In this document: one piece after another, positions 23,678 through 32,035 of the stretch | Layout of the letters: each line of letters opens with the position of its first letter | Numbering within the stretch: position 1 is the stretch's first letter | NCBI GenBank assembly: GCA_034430555.1 | Contig: DAOUEM010000362.1 | Span: 1 to 64,000 of the forward strand | Length of the DNA: 64,000 nt | Reading direction: 5' to 3' | Source: DAOTXK01 sp034430555 | Lineage (GTDB): Bacteria; Chloroflexota; Anaerolineae; Aggregatilineales; Ch27 | Program-made: the position numbers and the translations under genes | Notes under the pieces: model-generated | What the model saw: only the letters and a program-made list of their open reading frames with translations | What the model was told of the DNA's origin: nothing | Database searches by the model: none

Positions 23678-25174
23678 ATGACTAGTGGGAGTACATCCAC
23701 CAGTGCACGTATGAATGCGCGCGATGCCTGGCAGGCCACGCTGGGCCAGCTTGAGTTGCAGCTCAACCGGCCAACCTTTGAGACCTGGGTCAAAGGGGCC
23801 GAGCTGCTGGCCTACGAAGATGGCTCGTTCATCGTCAGCGTGCGCAACGCCTACGTCAAAAGCTGGCTGGAACGCCGCCTGTACGGCTCGATCCGGCGCA
23901 CCCTGGCCGATCTCTTTGGCCGGGTGGTGGAAGTGCGTTTCGTGGTGTACGATCCCCTTGAAGAGCAGGACAACCTGGGGCCGCTGTGGCAGGGCGATGG
24001 CCAGCCGGGTGAACAACCGCTCGACGACATGACCGCCGACGAGGCTTACGACGACTACGCCGACGAGGCCTTCGACGACCGCCAAGAAGCGCCCGTTTAC
24101 CCGCCAGAGGATTATGACGATCACCCCACCCGCGTCGAGCGCCGGCGCAGCAGCGAGGGCAACCTCAACCGCCGCTACACCTTCGATACCTTCGTCGTCG
24201 GCAGCAGCAACCAGCTGGCGCACGCCGCGGCGATGGCCGCCGCCGAGCGCCCCGGCACCGCCTATAACCCGCTTTTTATTTACGGTGATGTCGGCCTGGG
24301 CAAGACCCACCTGCTGCACGCCATCGGCAACGCCTGCCAGGACGACGGGCTGAGCGTGCTCTATATCTCCTCGGAGCAGTTCACCAACGACCTGATCGAG
24401 GCCATCCGCGCCCAGAATACCAACACCTTCCGCAACCGCTACCGCCGCGTCGATGTGCTGCTGGTGGACGATATCCAGTTCATCGCCGGCAAGGAAAGCA
24501 CGCAGGAAGAGTTCTTCCACACCTTTAACGCCCTGCACAGCGCCAACGCCCAGATCGTGCTGGCCAGCGACCGCCGTCCCCGTTCGATGGCGACCCTGGA
24601 GGAGCGGCTGCGCTCGCGCTTTGAGTGGGGCCTGATCGCCGACATCCAGCCGCCCGACCTGGAAATGCGCATCGCCATCCTCAACGAGAAGGCCGAGCAA
24701 AGCGGCCTGGAACTGACGGAAAACCTGGCCGAGGTCATCGCCAACCAGATCCGCGGCAACATCCGCGAGATGGAAGGGGCGCTGACGCAAATCCTGGCCC
24801 AGTCCCGCCTGACCTATCAGCCGCTCTCGGAAGACCTGGTCCGGCGCGTGCTGAAGGAGTTCCGCGCTCCCCGCCGCACGCAGACGGTCGAGGCCGTGCT
24901 GGAAGCCGCCGCCGAATTCCATAACCTGTCGGTGGACGACCTGACCGGCCCGCGCCGCACCAAAAAGATCGTCCTGGCGCGCCAGCAGGCCATGTACCTG
25001 GCGCGGGAAGCGACTGAAGCCTCCCTGCCTCAGATCGGGGCGGCATTGGGCGGGCGTGATCACACCACTGTCATGCATGGCTACAGCAAGATGGCTGAAG
25101 CCATTGAAACCGACGAAGAACTGCGCCAGGAGATCAAGCAGATTCGCCTGCGCCTCTTCGAGGACGACTATTAG
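23678..25174 (+). CDS. dnaA: Chromosomal replication initiator DnaA
   Basis: 498 residues with all four DnaA domains. Domain I (about 10-95: WQATLGQLELQLNRPTFETWVKG) is followed by an acidic, Asp/Tyr-rich linker (about 100-165: DDMTADEAYDDYADEAFDD). The AAA+ domain has Walker A GDVGLGKT (203-210), Walker B LLVDDIQF and sensor ILASDRRPR; the DNA-binding domain has the signature IGAALGGRDHTTVMHGYSKM (453-472). DnaA-ATP opens the origin and often represses its own gene. ATG at 23678 begins MTSGSTSTSARMNARDAW; an internal ATG at 23711 could also serve. Neighbours are not the usual dnaN-recF genes: a methyltransferase follows after a terminator. Confidence 0.97.
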   Translation: MTSGSTSTSARMNARDAWQATLGQLELQLNRPTFETWVKGAELLAYEDGSFIVSVRNAYVKSWLERRLYGSIRRTLADLFGRVVEVRFVVYDPLEEQDNLGPLWQGDGQPGEQPLDDMTADEAYDDYADEAFDDRQEAPVYPPEDYDDHPTRVERRRSSEGNLNRRYTFDTFVVGSSNQLAHAAAMAAAERPGTAYNPLFIYGDVGLGKTHLLHAIGNACQDDGLSVLYISSEQFTNDLIEAIRAQNTNTFRNRYRRVDVLLVDDIQFIAGKESTQEEFFHTFNALHSANAQIVLASDRRPRSMATLEERLRSRFEWGLIADIQPPDLEMRIAILNEKAEQSGLELTENLAEVIANQIRGNIREMEGALTQILAQSRLTYQPLSEDLVRRVLKEFRAPRRTQTVEAVLEAAAEFHNLSVDDLTGPRRTKKIVLARQQAMYLAREATEASLPQIGAALGGRDHTTVMHGYSKMAEAIETDEELRQEIKQIRLRLFEDDY

Positions 25175-25201
25175 TCCGGACCACGCACGAATCCGGCAGG
25201 G

Positions 25202-25238
25202 ACGACGCAGCGCCAGGGGCGGGGCGTCGTTTGTGTTT
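25202..25238 (+). terminator. Rho-independent terminator after dnaA
   Basis: Arms ACGACGC (25202-25208) and GCGTCGT (25224-25230) with a GC-rich loop are followed by TTGTGTTT. It separates dnaA from the methyltransferase. Confidence 0.7.
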
Positions 25239-25249
25239 CAGGAGGGTGT

Positions 25250-26053
25250 ATGACACAGGAGCCGCCCATGGATGACCTGGCCCGTTTCAACCAGCAGCGC
25301 TGGGATGCGCTGGTGAAGGCTAACGTGGCCTATTCCCGCCCCCTGCTGGACCTGGACGCCGCATCGGCCCGGCGGCTGGTCGACCCGTTCGACGTAATGG
25401 GCGACGTGGCCGGTAAAAACGTGCTCTGCCTGGCCAGCGGCGGCGGCCAGCAGTCGGCGGCCTTCGGGCTGCTTGGCGCGCAGGTGACCGTGCTCGATTT
25501 TTCCGCGGCGCAGTTGGCACGGGACCGGCAGGCGCTGGATCACTACGGCCTGGCCGCGGCGCTGATGCAGGGTGATATGCGCGACCTCTCCGCTTTTGCG
25601 GATGACGCCTTCGACCTGGTGTGGCAGGCCTACTCGATCAACTTCGTGCCGGCGGCGGCCCCGGTCTTCGACGAGGTGCGGCGTGTGCTCCGCGGCGGCG
25701 GGCAGTATCGACTGGAGTGGGCCAACCCCTTCCAGATGGGAGCGGACGAAACCAGTTGGACCGGCCAGGGTTATGTGCTGTCGCGAGTGTACGGCGACGG
25801 CGAAGTCCACTTCGACGACCAGGACTGGGAAGTATGGGCCGAGGACGGCACCTGCCAGCAGGTCGCCGGCCCGCGCGAATTCAACCACTCGCTGAGCACG
25901 GTCATCAACGGGCTGCTGGCCCGCGATTTCCGTTTGCTGGGCTTGTGGGAAGAGGCCAGCGGCGATCCGGAGGCCGATCCGGGCAGTTGGGCGCACTACA
26001 AGGCCGTCGCGCCACCTTATCTCACAATCTGGGCGCGGCTCGCACCGGCCTGA
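25250..26053 (+). CDS. Class I SAM-dependent methyltransferase
   Basis: 267 residues with a Rossmann methyltransferase core. Motif I is VLCLASGGGQQSAAFGLLGA (about 62-81), an SGGG variant of the usual DxGxG loop found in a subgroup of small-molecule methyltransferases; the acidic motif II is VTVLDFSAAQL, motif III GDMRDLSAF, motif IV FDLVWQAYSINF, and EVRRVLRGGGQYRLEWANP matches the motif VI region. Substrate unknown. The GGAGGG at 25241 sits close to ATG 25250; the in-frame ATG at 25268 is an alternative giving 261 residues. Confidence 0.85.
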   Translation: MTQEPPMDDLARFNQQRWDALVKANVAYSRPLLDLDAASARRLVDPFDVMGDVAGKNVLCLASGGGQQSAAFGLLGAQVTVLDFSAAQLARDRQALDHYGLAAALMQGDMRDLSAFADDAFDLVWQAYSINFVPAAAPVFDEVRRVLRGGGQYRLEWANPFQMGADETSWTGQGYVLSRVYGDGEVHFDDQDWEVWAEDGTCQQVAGPREFNHSLSTVINGLLARDFRLLGLWEEASGDPEADPGSWAHYKAVAPPYLTIWARLAPA

Positions 26054-26089
26054 GCGTGCGCCAGTTTCCCGCGCGGGTACATACCGGTT

Positions 26090-26118
26090 TTGTCAAAATT
26101 CCACGTTACCAGTAAGAT
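26090..26118 (+). promoter_or_regulatory. Promoter of the TIR-propeller gene
   Basis: TTGTCA (26090-26095) and TAAGAT (26113-26118) are spaced by 17 bases in an AT-rich stretch 51 bases before the start codon. No other gene intervenes. Confidence 0.6.
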
Positions 26119-26168
26119 ATCAGTTAATTAGTGGGGAAACAGTTCCGGCCCAGGCCAGGAGGCGGATC

Positions 26169-28013
26169 ATGCTGCGTATCTATATCAGCTACCAGCTTCA
26201 ATCCAGCGCTGCCCTTGCCAAACAGATCGCCGACCATCTGAAAATGCAGGGCTTCTTCGTCTACGTAGACCTGCAGCGTATCGAGAAGCGCGGTTATTTC
26301 CCCGACCTGCTCAAGCACGACATCGCGGCCAGCGACGTCTTCATCTGTCTGGTGGCCGAAAGCACTTTTCAATCAGGGTTGGTCCGCCGCGAGATTCGAC
26401 ATGCGCACAGCCTGGGCAAGCCCATGATCCCCATTCTGCAGGAGGACTACTACCACCTGCCGGAAAAACCCCCGCCGCCGGACCGGTACGTCGCGGCGCT
26501 CCTGGCGGAGAAATACGTGCCTTTCCTGGACCGCAGCAAAGTCAAAAACGAGGTCAGCCTGGCGCGCCTGGGGCAGCTTTTAGCGCAGGCGGAGGCGCAG
26601 CAGGACACATCCGACTCGCTGGCCGGGTTGTGGCGGCTCGTCAGCCGGTTGGTCATGGCGACGGTAGGTCTGGCCGGTGCGGCCCTGGTACTGGTGGTGA
26701 TCTTCCAGATGGTGGCCGATCTGAGGCCGGATTTCTCCGGGGGGCAGGGGCCGACGGCGGTCCCTCCCACGGTGGTCCCAGCTACGGTGGGCGTGGTGCC
26801 GGTCGCGCCGACTACGACGGAAACCGCCTCACCTGTACCGCCGCCCTCGCTGACCATGCCCGTCGGGCCGACTACGACGGAAACCGCTTCATCTGTACCG
26901 CCGCCCTCGCTGACCATGCCCGTCGGGCCGACTATCGCTCAGGCCCCGCCGACTGGTGCACTGTCTGCGACTATTCCGGCCATCGACGGGCTGCCATCAA
27001 TGACGGAGCCGGTGCCGCCTGACTCCTGGCTGGCGGAATTTGTGATCACCGCCACCGCGCTGGCCGATGCCTCCGGCGACCTGCCTACTGCGCCCTCGCT
27101 GACGGTTCAGGCGGGCTGGCGGCTGGTCTTCGCCTCGGACCGGGGCGGCGTACCCAACCTCTATATGGTCGATGCGTCCTGTTTGTTGGACGGCTGCACT
27201 GGCGCTGCCGTTGCCCCTTTAACTGCCGCGCTGGCTGGCAGTAGTTCGCCGGCCTGGTCGCCGGACGGGGGGCGGCTGGCCTTTATCTCGGCGCGGGATG
27301 GCGCGCCCGCTGTCTGGTTGGCCGGGGCAGATGGCAGTGTTCCCACCAGGTTAACGGCTGACCTCCCGGTGGGGCAGGCCAGTGGGGATGCCTCCGCCTG
27401 GTCGCCGGACGGGACGCGCCTGGTCTACACGGCGATCCGTGACAACGGCGTGCCGGTTCTTTCCGTGATCGGGATCGATGGGACCGGCCTGCGCCGCCTG
27501 ACCGGCCTGGATGGGGGCGAAGGCGGCCCTGCCTGGTCGTGGACGACGGATCGATTGGCCTTCAGCGCGGATCGCGTCGGCGACTGGGAGCTGTACACCG
27601 TCGACATGGCCTGCCTGGACGCGCCGGGCGGCTGCGACGCCAGCATCCGCCGCCTGACCGACCACCCCGGCCTGGATACCTCGCCCGCCTGGTCGTCCGA
27701 TGGCAGCCGTATCGCCTTCCGTTCGGCGCGCGACGGGAACCCGGAGATATATGTCATGGCCGCCGACGGCACTGACCTGCGCCGTGTGACCACTCATCCG
27801 GCTGCCGACGATCATCCCACCTGGTCGCCGGACGGGCGCTGGCTCGTTTTCCAATCGCAGCGGGATGGCGATTGGGACCTCTACGGGGTGGCAACCACCT
27901 GCCTGGACGTCACTCCGACCGGTGACGCCTGTGAGGCCGTCCTGCGCCGCCTGACGGACAGCATCGGCTTTGACGACCAGCAGCCGGCCTGGGAGCCGTT
28001 GATCAGCCCGTAG
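26169..28013 (+). CDS. TIR-domain protein with membrane segment and WD40-like (PD40) propeller
   Basis: 614 residues. Residues 1-140 form a TIR domain: RIYISYQLQSSAALAKQIAD, FFVYVDLQRI, ASDVFICLVAEST and SGLVRREIRHAHSLGKPMIPIL. Glu75 lies where TIR NADases carry their catalytic Glu. A single membrane helix (about 160-182, VMATVGLAGAALVLVVIFQMV) leads to a Thr/Pro-rich linker with a 20-residue duplication. The C-terminal half (about 315-614) has six or so PD40 blades (PAWSPDGGRLAFIS, SAWSPDGTRLVY, PAWSSDGSRIAF, PTWSPDGRWLVF). Topology would place TIR inside and the propeller outside. It may be a surface sensor whose binding event triggers the TIR domain. No partner effector is adjacent. AGGAGG precedes the ATG. 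Confidence 0.85.
   Translation: MLRIYISYQLQSSAALAKQIADHLKMQGFFVYVDLQRIEKRGYFPDLLKHDIAASDVFICLVAESTFQSGLVRREIRHAHSLGKPMIPILQEDYYHLPEKPPPPDRYVAALLAEKYVPFLDRSKVKNEVSLARLGQLLAQAEAQQDTSDSLAGLWRLVSRLVMATVGLAGAALVLVVIFQMVADLRPDFSGGQGPTAVPPTVVPATVGVVPVAPTTTETASPVPPPSLTMPVGPTTTETASSVPPPSLTMPVGPTIAQAPPTGALSATIPAIDGLPSMTEPVPPDSWLAEFVITATALADASGDLPTAPSLTVQAGWRLVFASDRGGVPNLYMVDASCLLDGCTGAAVAPLTAALAGSSSPAWSPDGGRLAFISARDGAPAVWLAGADGSVPTRLTADLPVGQASGDASAWSPDGTRLVYTAIRDNGVPVLSVIGIDGTGLRRLTGLDGGEGGPAWSWTTDRLAFSADRVGDWELYTVDMACLDAPGGCDASIRRLTDHPGLDTSPAWSSDGSRIAFRSARDGNPEIYVMAADGTDLRRVTTHPAADDHPTWSPDGRWLVFQSQRDGDWDLYGVATTCLDVTPTGDACEAVLRRLTDSIGFDDQQPAWEPLISP
26801..26934 (+). repeat. 60-bp tandem repeat in the linker of the TIR protein
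   Basis: Two units with exact 60-base period (26801-26860 and 26861-26920) plus the start of a third. Copies differ at only a few bases. Each encodes 20 residues of the type TTTETASPVPPPSLTMPVGP. It lengthens the extracytoplasmic stalk in frame and may vary in copy number. Confidence 0.85.
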
Positions 28014-28031
28014 GCCCAGCCATAAACAGGC

Positions 28032-28070
28032 AAACGGACTCCTCGTCAACCGGGGAGTCCGTTTCATTTT
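28032..28070 (+). terminator. Rho-independent terminator after the TIR gene
   Basis: Arms AAACGGACTCC (28032-28042) and GGAGTCCGTTT (28054-28064) are perfect complements, followed by CATTTTTT. It lies between convergent genes. Confidence 0.85.
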
Positions 28071-28108
28071 TTACTGTAAGCGGGCGATTATTGCGCCATC
28101 GCCGAACG

Positions 28109-28876
28109 CTAATTTGAGGGCGGCTCGGCGGAACGCAGCCGCTCCCCGACCCAGGCGCGGGCGGGATGGTTCTGCGCCTCCAGGGCGGCGATCACGGTCT
28201 CCACATCGTATTCGACGCGGTTGATGTCCACGTGGGCCATGCCGGCCTCGAACGTCACCAGTGCGTAGGAAGCCCGCCGGTCACCGTCGAAGGGCAGGCC
28301 GACGCTGCCGGGATTGATCATGCGCCAGTGGCCCAGGTCGCGGTCCATGGGGCGGTGGGTGTGCCCGCCGAAGGCCAGCCGCCCCTGCCGGTCCAGCAGC
28401 GCGTCCAGGATTTCGTCGTCGGCCACATCCGGCAGCAGGACCAGCTCGTCGTCGCCCGGCGCGGCGTGGAACCCGACCACCCAGCCGTAACCTTCAACTT
28501 CCACATCGAGGTCCGTGCCCAGCTTGAGCAGGTATTCGGCTTCCGCCCAGCCGAGTTTTTCCGTCGTCCAGGCGAAGTTTTTGTCGCGCTCGGCCATCAG
28601 CGTGACGATGTTGCCCCACGATTCCTCGGTAGGGGGCGGCCAGCCGGGCCGCTGCCCGCGCACCACGTAGCGGTCGGTATTGCCCTGGATGACCCTGGTG
28701 GTCTCTTCCGGCAGGGCGCGGATCGTCTCGATGCAGGCGACGGGTTCCGGGCAAAAGGCCACCAGGTCGCCCAGAATCCAGGTCAGGTCCGCACCGCCCC
28801 TGGCTTTGAGGTCGGCCAGGACGGCTTCCAGCGCCAGGTGATTGCCGTGGATGTCCGATAGCACCGCGAGTCGCAT
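28109..28876 (-). CDS. Calcineurin-like metallophosphoesterase
   Basis: 255 residues. The dinuclear metal motifs are present in order: LSDIHGNHLALE (Asp8, His10), ILGDLVAF, IQGNTDRY (GNxD variant of GNHE), GFHAAPGD and GGHTHRP. This is the small single-domain type that hydrolyses phosphodiesters or nucleotides; substrate unknown. I chose ATG 28876 (MRLAVLSDIHGN) because the motif begins there and AAGGAGA precedes it; a longer frame adds an unlikely 13 residues. A separate, shorter phosphoesterase is at 54056. Confidence 0.88.
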   Translation of the reverse strand: MRLAVLSDIHGNHLALEAVLADLKARGGADLTWILGDLVAFCPEPVACIETIRALPEETTRVIQGNTDRYVVRGQRPGWPPPTEESWGNIVTLMAERDKNFAWTTEKLGWAEAEYLLKLGTDLDVEVEGYGWVVGFHAAPGDDELVLLPDVADDEILDALLDRQGRLAFGGHTHRPMDRDLGHWRMINPGSVGLPFDGDRRASYALVTFEAGMAHVDINRVEYDVETVIAALEAQNHPARAWVGERLRSAEPPSN

Positions 28877-28980
28877 GGGGGGAGTCTCCTTCTCCGTGTG
28901 TCGTCTGCGGGCCATTATACCGCCTGTTGCCGTGGCAGGGGGAATTGGATGGGGCGTTTGGCGGGGAGGGGGCGGGCATA

Positions 28981-29009
28981 CAAAAACACCGGGACCATGC
29001 GGCCCCGGT
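28981..29009 (-). terminator. Terminator for the gene at 29041-29436
   Basis: On the minus strand, ACCGGGGCC and GGTCCCGGT pair (one wobble) around GCAT and are followed by a T run (28986-28982). It sits 32 bases after the stop of the minus-strand gene. Confidence 0.65.
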
Positions 29010-29040
29010 CAGGTGTCATGCGGATGAGTGACGCGCTAAC

Positions 29041-29436
29041 CTACGAGGATGGCTCGGCCTGGCTCATCGCTTGCAGGTCGACCAGCGCGTCTTCTTCCGT
29101 CTCGAGCCAGCGCACGATCGCGTGCCCGGTCAGGCTGACCAGCGAGCGCTCGATGGTGTAGGCCAGCCGGTTGGAGCCGATGATCAGCCAGAAGCCCATA
29201 TTACGGTGCCGGAAAGGGACCAGGGCGCCGTAAATGGTATCGAGCAGGGGGAAGCGCGGGTTGCTGGTGATGTCCACCACGACGTGCACCGGCTGTTCGC
29301 TCTCTTCCATGAAGGCCACGATCTGCTGGAAGGCGGCCCGCACATCTGTTGGCGCGATGGACCGCTGCCACGTCATTTTGACGGCGTTGTGACCCTCAAT
29401 CCGGGAAACCGATACAGTGGGCTGTGCCTGGTCCAT
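29041..29436 (-). CDS. Small STAS/SpoIIAA-like hypothetical protein
   Basis: 131 residues, soluble. The alternating pattern, HNAVKMTWQRSIAPTDVRAAFQQIVAFMEE, then VHVVVDITSNPRF and FWLIIGSNRLAYTIERSLVSL, fits an alpha/beta fold of the STAS/SpoIIAA-like kind, with VVVDITS in the position of the phospho-acceptor region. That placement is structural guesswork. An upstream AT-rich patch with an inverted repeat (29461-29476) suggests it is regulated on its own. Confidence 0.6.
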   Translation of the reverse strand: MDQAQPTVSVSRIEGHNAVKMTWQRSIAPTDVRAAFQQIVAFMEESEQPVHVVVDITSNPRFPLLDTIYGALVPFRHRNMGFWLIIGSNRLAYTIERSLVSLTGHAIVRWLETEEDALVDLQAMSQAEPSS

Positions 29437-29460
29437 AAAATCCCCTTCGATAATCGATTG

Positions 29461-29476
29461 AATAAGTATTCTTATT
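29461..29476. promoter_or_regulatory. Inverted repeat upstream of the STAS-like gene
   Basis: AATAAG-TATT-CTTATT, 25 bases before the minus-strand start at 29436. Nearby TTGACG (minus strand, about 29492) may be its -35. Candidate operator. Confidence 0.4.
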
Positions 29477-29579
29477 GTATGCGGGATCGCGTCAATTTTT
29501 TGTTAATAAAATCGAAATTCCATGAAGGGCGGGCAGTCGGGTTACCTGGCAGCGGCTGCACGACATACGACGTCCCACC

Positions 29580-29942
29580 TCACTGGCGCGAGTAGAAATA
29601 ATTGCTGCTTTCCTGGTCGACGAAGCTCGTGCCGGACGTCAACCCGAAGTGCCCTCGCGAGGGCGCGAAGCCGTCAGCCTCCACCAGCGCCTGTACGCGT
29701 GGTAAATCGCCGGTGTGGAGGACGTAGTTTTTATTCTGCCACGGACTGCCGCGCTTACGGAGAGTCAGGTCAATTTTGCCTTCCCGACGCCAGTGGCTGA
29801 GCTCGCAGTAGTCGTATTGGGGAGGGATAGGGAAGGCTTCTTCCAGAGTGATATCGCGCTCCGGGCTCGAGAAAAGAAAGAGGATGGCCATAATCGGCCT
29901 GACGATGACGATCATGATCAGTCTTAAAACCAGCTTTAACAT
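29580..29942 (-). CDS. Small membrane-anchored hypothetical protein
   Basis: 120 residues. An N-terminal hydrophobic helix (LVLRLIMIVIVRPIMAILFLF) is followed by a soluble part with PPQYDYCELSHWRREGKIDLTLRKRG and a C-terminal DQESSNYFYSRQ. ATG 29942; composition is less GC-rich than average, as is the flanking sequence. No family recognised. It diverges from the long operon beginning at 30197. Confidence 0.6.
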   Translation of the reverse strand: MLKLVLRLIMIVIVRPIMAILFLFSSPERDITLEEAFPIPPQYDYCELSHWRREGKIDLTLRKRGSPWQNKNYVLHTGDLPRVQALVEADGFAPSRGHFGLTSGTSFVDQESSNYFYSRQ

Positions 29943-30161
29943 GCGTCGTTCCCCCCTGCGTACTGATGACCTTGTCCTTACGCCTGACGATTACACTTAC
30001 CATAGCACAGACCTTACCCGCCGCAACCCCACAAAATGAGGGGGAGCACTGCTGCTTTGCTCCGGCGCGGAAGGTGAGAGTCGGGCGGCGCGGCGCATTT
30101 TTGGGGTTTCTTTTCTCTGGAAGCCCACGCTTACCCAACGCAATCCTAACCAACGCCGCTT

Positions 30162-30188
30162 TTGTCACATCATAGCCTGTGCTATACT
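30162..30188 (+). promoter_or_regulatory. Promoter of the MutL-type operon, apparently leaderless
   Basis: TTGTCA (30162-30167) and TATACT (30183-30188) with a TGC extension on the -10. The spacer is short at 15 bases, which the extended -10 can offset. Transcription would begin around 30194-30197, at or just before the ATG at 30197, and no ribosome site fits in the gap. Confidence 0.6.
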
Positions 30189-30196
30189 GACGCCGT

Positions 30197-30556
30197 ATGG
30201 AGAGCGATACCGAACGCGCACAGTTGGAAGTACAATTGGCTTTGTGGCGGCAGCGCCTGCAAGCCTGGGGGTTGGAGGGTATCGTGGCGGCGCTGCTGGA
30301 GGCCGCCGAGCCGCTCAGCATGTTGGGCGCGCAGGTGCTGTACGTGGCGCAGCCGGCCCTGGGCATCTTTCTGCCGGCGCGGCAGGTGGGCCGGTGGGCG
30401 CGCTTGCTGGAAGACCCGGCCAACGTGGCCTGGGTGCGCACCCGGCTCACTGAGCCGACGTTGACCGGGCCGCGGCTCACCGAGCCAGGACCCGCTCTTC
30501 ACCAGGATGGGACGTCCCCCGACGAGGGAGGGGCACCGGATGACTCCGGAGATTAG
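30197..30556 (+). CDS. First gene of the MutL-type operon, hypothetical
   Basis: 119 residues. The first two thirds form amphipathic and hydrophobic helices (LALWRQRLQAWGLEGIVAALLEAAEPLSMLGAQVLYVAQPALGIFLPA), the rest is a low-complexity Pro/Thr/Asp tail. No start alternative with a ribosome site exists; the extended -10 ends nine bases before ATG 30197, so translation is probably leaderless. The gene overlaps the next by 17 bases, consistent with coupling. Its LSMLGAQVLYVAQPA segment could sit in the membrane beside the other proteins of the operon. Function unknown. Confidence 0.65.
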   Translation: MESDTERAQLEVQLALWRQRLQAWGLEGIVAALLEAAEPLSMLGAQVLYVAQPALGIFLPARQVGRWARLLEDPANVAWVRTRLTEPTLTGPRLTEPGPALHQDGTSPDEGGAPDDSGD

Positions 30557-31397
30557 TGTCTTCACGCTGCTGGTGCTGCTGTTGACTTTCGTGCTCACGA
30601 TTCTGGGCGCGCAGGTGTTGCGGCGGCAGCGCGTCCAGCTTTCACTGCGGCGGATTCGCGCCTACCAGGCGATGCCGGTGGCCGTCAGCGAGGCGGTGGA
30701 GGGCGAGCGGCCCATTCACGTGTCCTTTGGCGGCAGCGGGCTGGGCGGGGCCTCGACCATTTCGGCCCTGGCTGTAGCGGACCTGCTTTATCCGTTGATG
30801 GAACGAGCGGCCATTGCCAGCCAGCCGCCCATCGTCTCCCTGAGCGATCCGACGGCGCTGGGATTGGCGCAGGGCACGCTCCGCCGCGCCTACGAGCGTC
30901 GCAATAACGTGGAAGCCTACCGCAGTACCGCCGCCCGCTGGTACCCCCAGGGACCGCGCTCGCTGGCCTTTGCGGCGGGCGTCGCCGGGGCGCTGGCCGA
31001 CGAGGACTCGAACCTCAGCGTGGTGGCCGGGCGTTTCGGCGCGGAGATCGCCTTCATCGGCGAGATGACCATGCGCTACGACCAGCTCTTTTTCGGCCAG
31101 AGCGATCAGCTCGACGGGCAGGCGGTGGCCTACGTCATGTCGGAGCGGGCGCTGATCGGCGAGGAGTTGTACGTCGCCGGGGCCTATTTGCCGCGCCGAC
31201 CGTCACCGCTGCACCTCAGCCAGCTTTTGGCGATGGAAGGATTGCGTTTCATTGTGATCGCTGCCATCCTGCTGGTAGCCGTCGGGACTTTTATTGCCGA
31301 GAACATCGTCATCATCCTGGCGGTGGTGGTGCTGCTGATCCTGATCACCGGTGGGTTGTTCGGGCTGCGGCTCTGGCGGCAGCGGGGAGGAAACTGA
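30540..31397 (+). CDS. DUF6754-like membrane protein
   Basis: 285 residues. One N-terminal helix (SVFTLLVLLLTFVLTILGAQVL) and two adjacent C-terminal helices (FIVIAAILLVAVGTFIAE, IVIILAVVVLLILITGGLFGL) flank a soluble middle domain with HVSFGGSGLGGASTISALAVADLLYP and GRFGAEIAFIGEMTMRYDQLFFG, then ERALIGEELYVAGAYLPR. This fits my recollection of DUF6754 proteins of Chloroflexota, which tend to lie near a glutamate-mutase-L homolog, as here. ATG 30540 has GAGGGAGGGGC upstream and overlaps the first gene. Biochemical role unknown. Confidence 0.72.
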   Translation: MTPEISVFTLLVLLLTFVLTILGAQVLRRQRVQLSLRRIRAYQAMPVAVSEAVEGERPIHVSFGGSGLGGASTISALAVADLLYPLMERAAIASQPPIVSLSDPTALGLAQGTLRRAYERRNNVEAYRSTAARWYPQGPRSLAFAAGVAGALADEDSNLSVVAGRFGAEIAFIGEMTMRYDQLFFGQSDQLDGQAVAYVMSERALIGEELYVAGAYLPRRPSPLHLSQLLAMEGLRFIVIAAILLVAVGTFIAENIVIILAVVVLLILITGGLFGLRLWRQRGGN

Positions 31398-31401
31398 GCC
31401 G

Positions 31402-32028
31402 ATGCGCCGTTTACTCGCTGTTTTATCGTCGGCCATCGTCATCGGCCTGGGCCTGATCACGCTGTGGGGCCTGTTCCCGGACTCGCCGGTCGCGCCCGTC
31501 GCCGCCGGCCTGATCCAGCTGGTGGTGGTCATCAGCGCGGTGGCGGTGCTGGTCGGCGTGCTGAACCTGCTGTGGGTGCACCTGCAGCGCGTGCTCAACG
31601 GCGAGCCAGGCTGGCCTTACAGTATCGCGCTGTTCCTGGCCGCGCTGGCCGTGATCGCGATCACCCTGCTGGAGCGCCTGGGCGTGCTGAGCGGCCCCTC
31701 CTTGAGCGGCTTCCTGTTCAACGCGGTGCAGGTCTCGGTGGAGAGCGCGCTGGCCAGTCTGCTGGTGTTTTTCCTGGTATATGCCGCGGCGCGGATGTTA
31801 CGCCGCCGCTTGACGTGGGGCGGCCTGCTGTTTGTCGTCACGCTGTTGATCGTATTGGTCGGTTGGATGCAGGTGCCGGCGCTGGGCGCCTTTAACGGCC
31901 TCAGCGAGTGGATCCGTACGGTGCCGGCCTCGGCCGGGGTGCGGGGCCTGCTGATCGGGGTGGCGCTCGGCGCGACCACGGCAGGCGTCCGCGTGCTGCT
32001 GGGGCAGGACCCCAGTTATCGGGAGTAG
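31402..32028 (+). CDS. Six-helix integral membrane protein of the MutL-type operon
   Basis: 208 residues, almost wholly hydrophobic, with about six membrane helices (LLAVLSSAIVIGLGLITLWGL, GLIQLVVVISAVAVLVGVLNLL, SIALFLAALAVIAITLL, ALASLLVFFLVYAAARML, GGLLFVVTLLIVLVGWM, GLLIGVALGATTAGVRVLL). ATG 31402 follows the previous stop by four bases, with GGAGGAAA overlapping that stop. No transporter motif is visible. It is most likely a structural membrane subunit working with its operon partners. Confidence 0.75.
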   Translation: MRRLLAVLSSAIVIGLGLITLWGLFPDSPVAPVAAGLIQLVVVISAVAVLVGVLNLLWVHLQRVLNGEPGWPYSIALFLAALAVIAITLLERLGVLSGPSLSGFLFNAVQVSVESALASLLVFFLVYAAARMLRRRLTWGGLLFVVTLLIVLVGWMQVPALGAFNGLSEWIRTVPASAGVRGLLIGVALGATTAGVRVLLGQDPSYRE

Positions 32029-32035
32029 TCGCATC

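Noticed and set aside
23666..25078. 470-codon minus-strand frame opposite dnaA
   Set aside because: It is antisense of dnaA; the DnaA motifs on the plus strand are complete.
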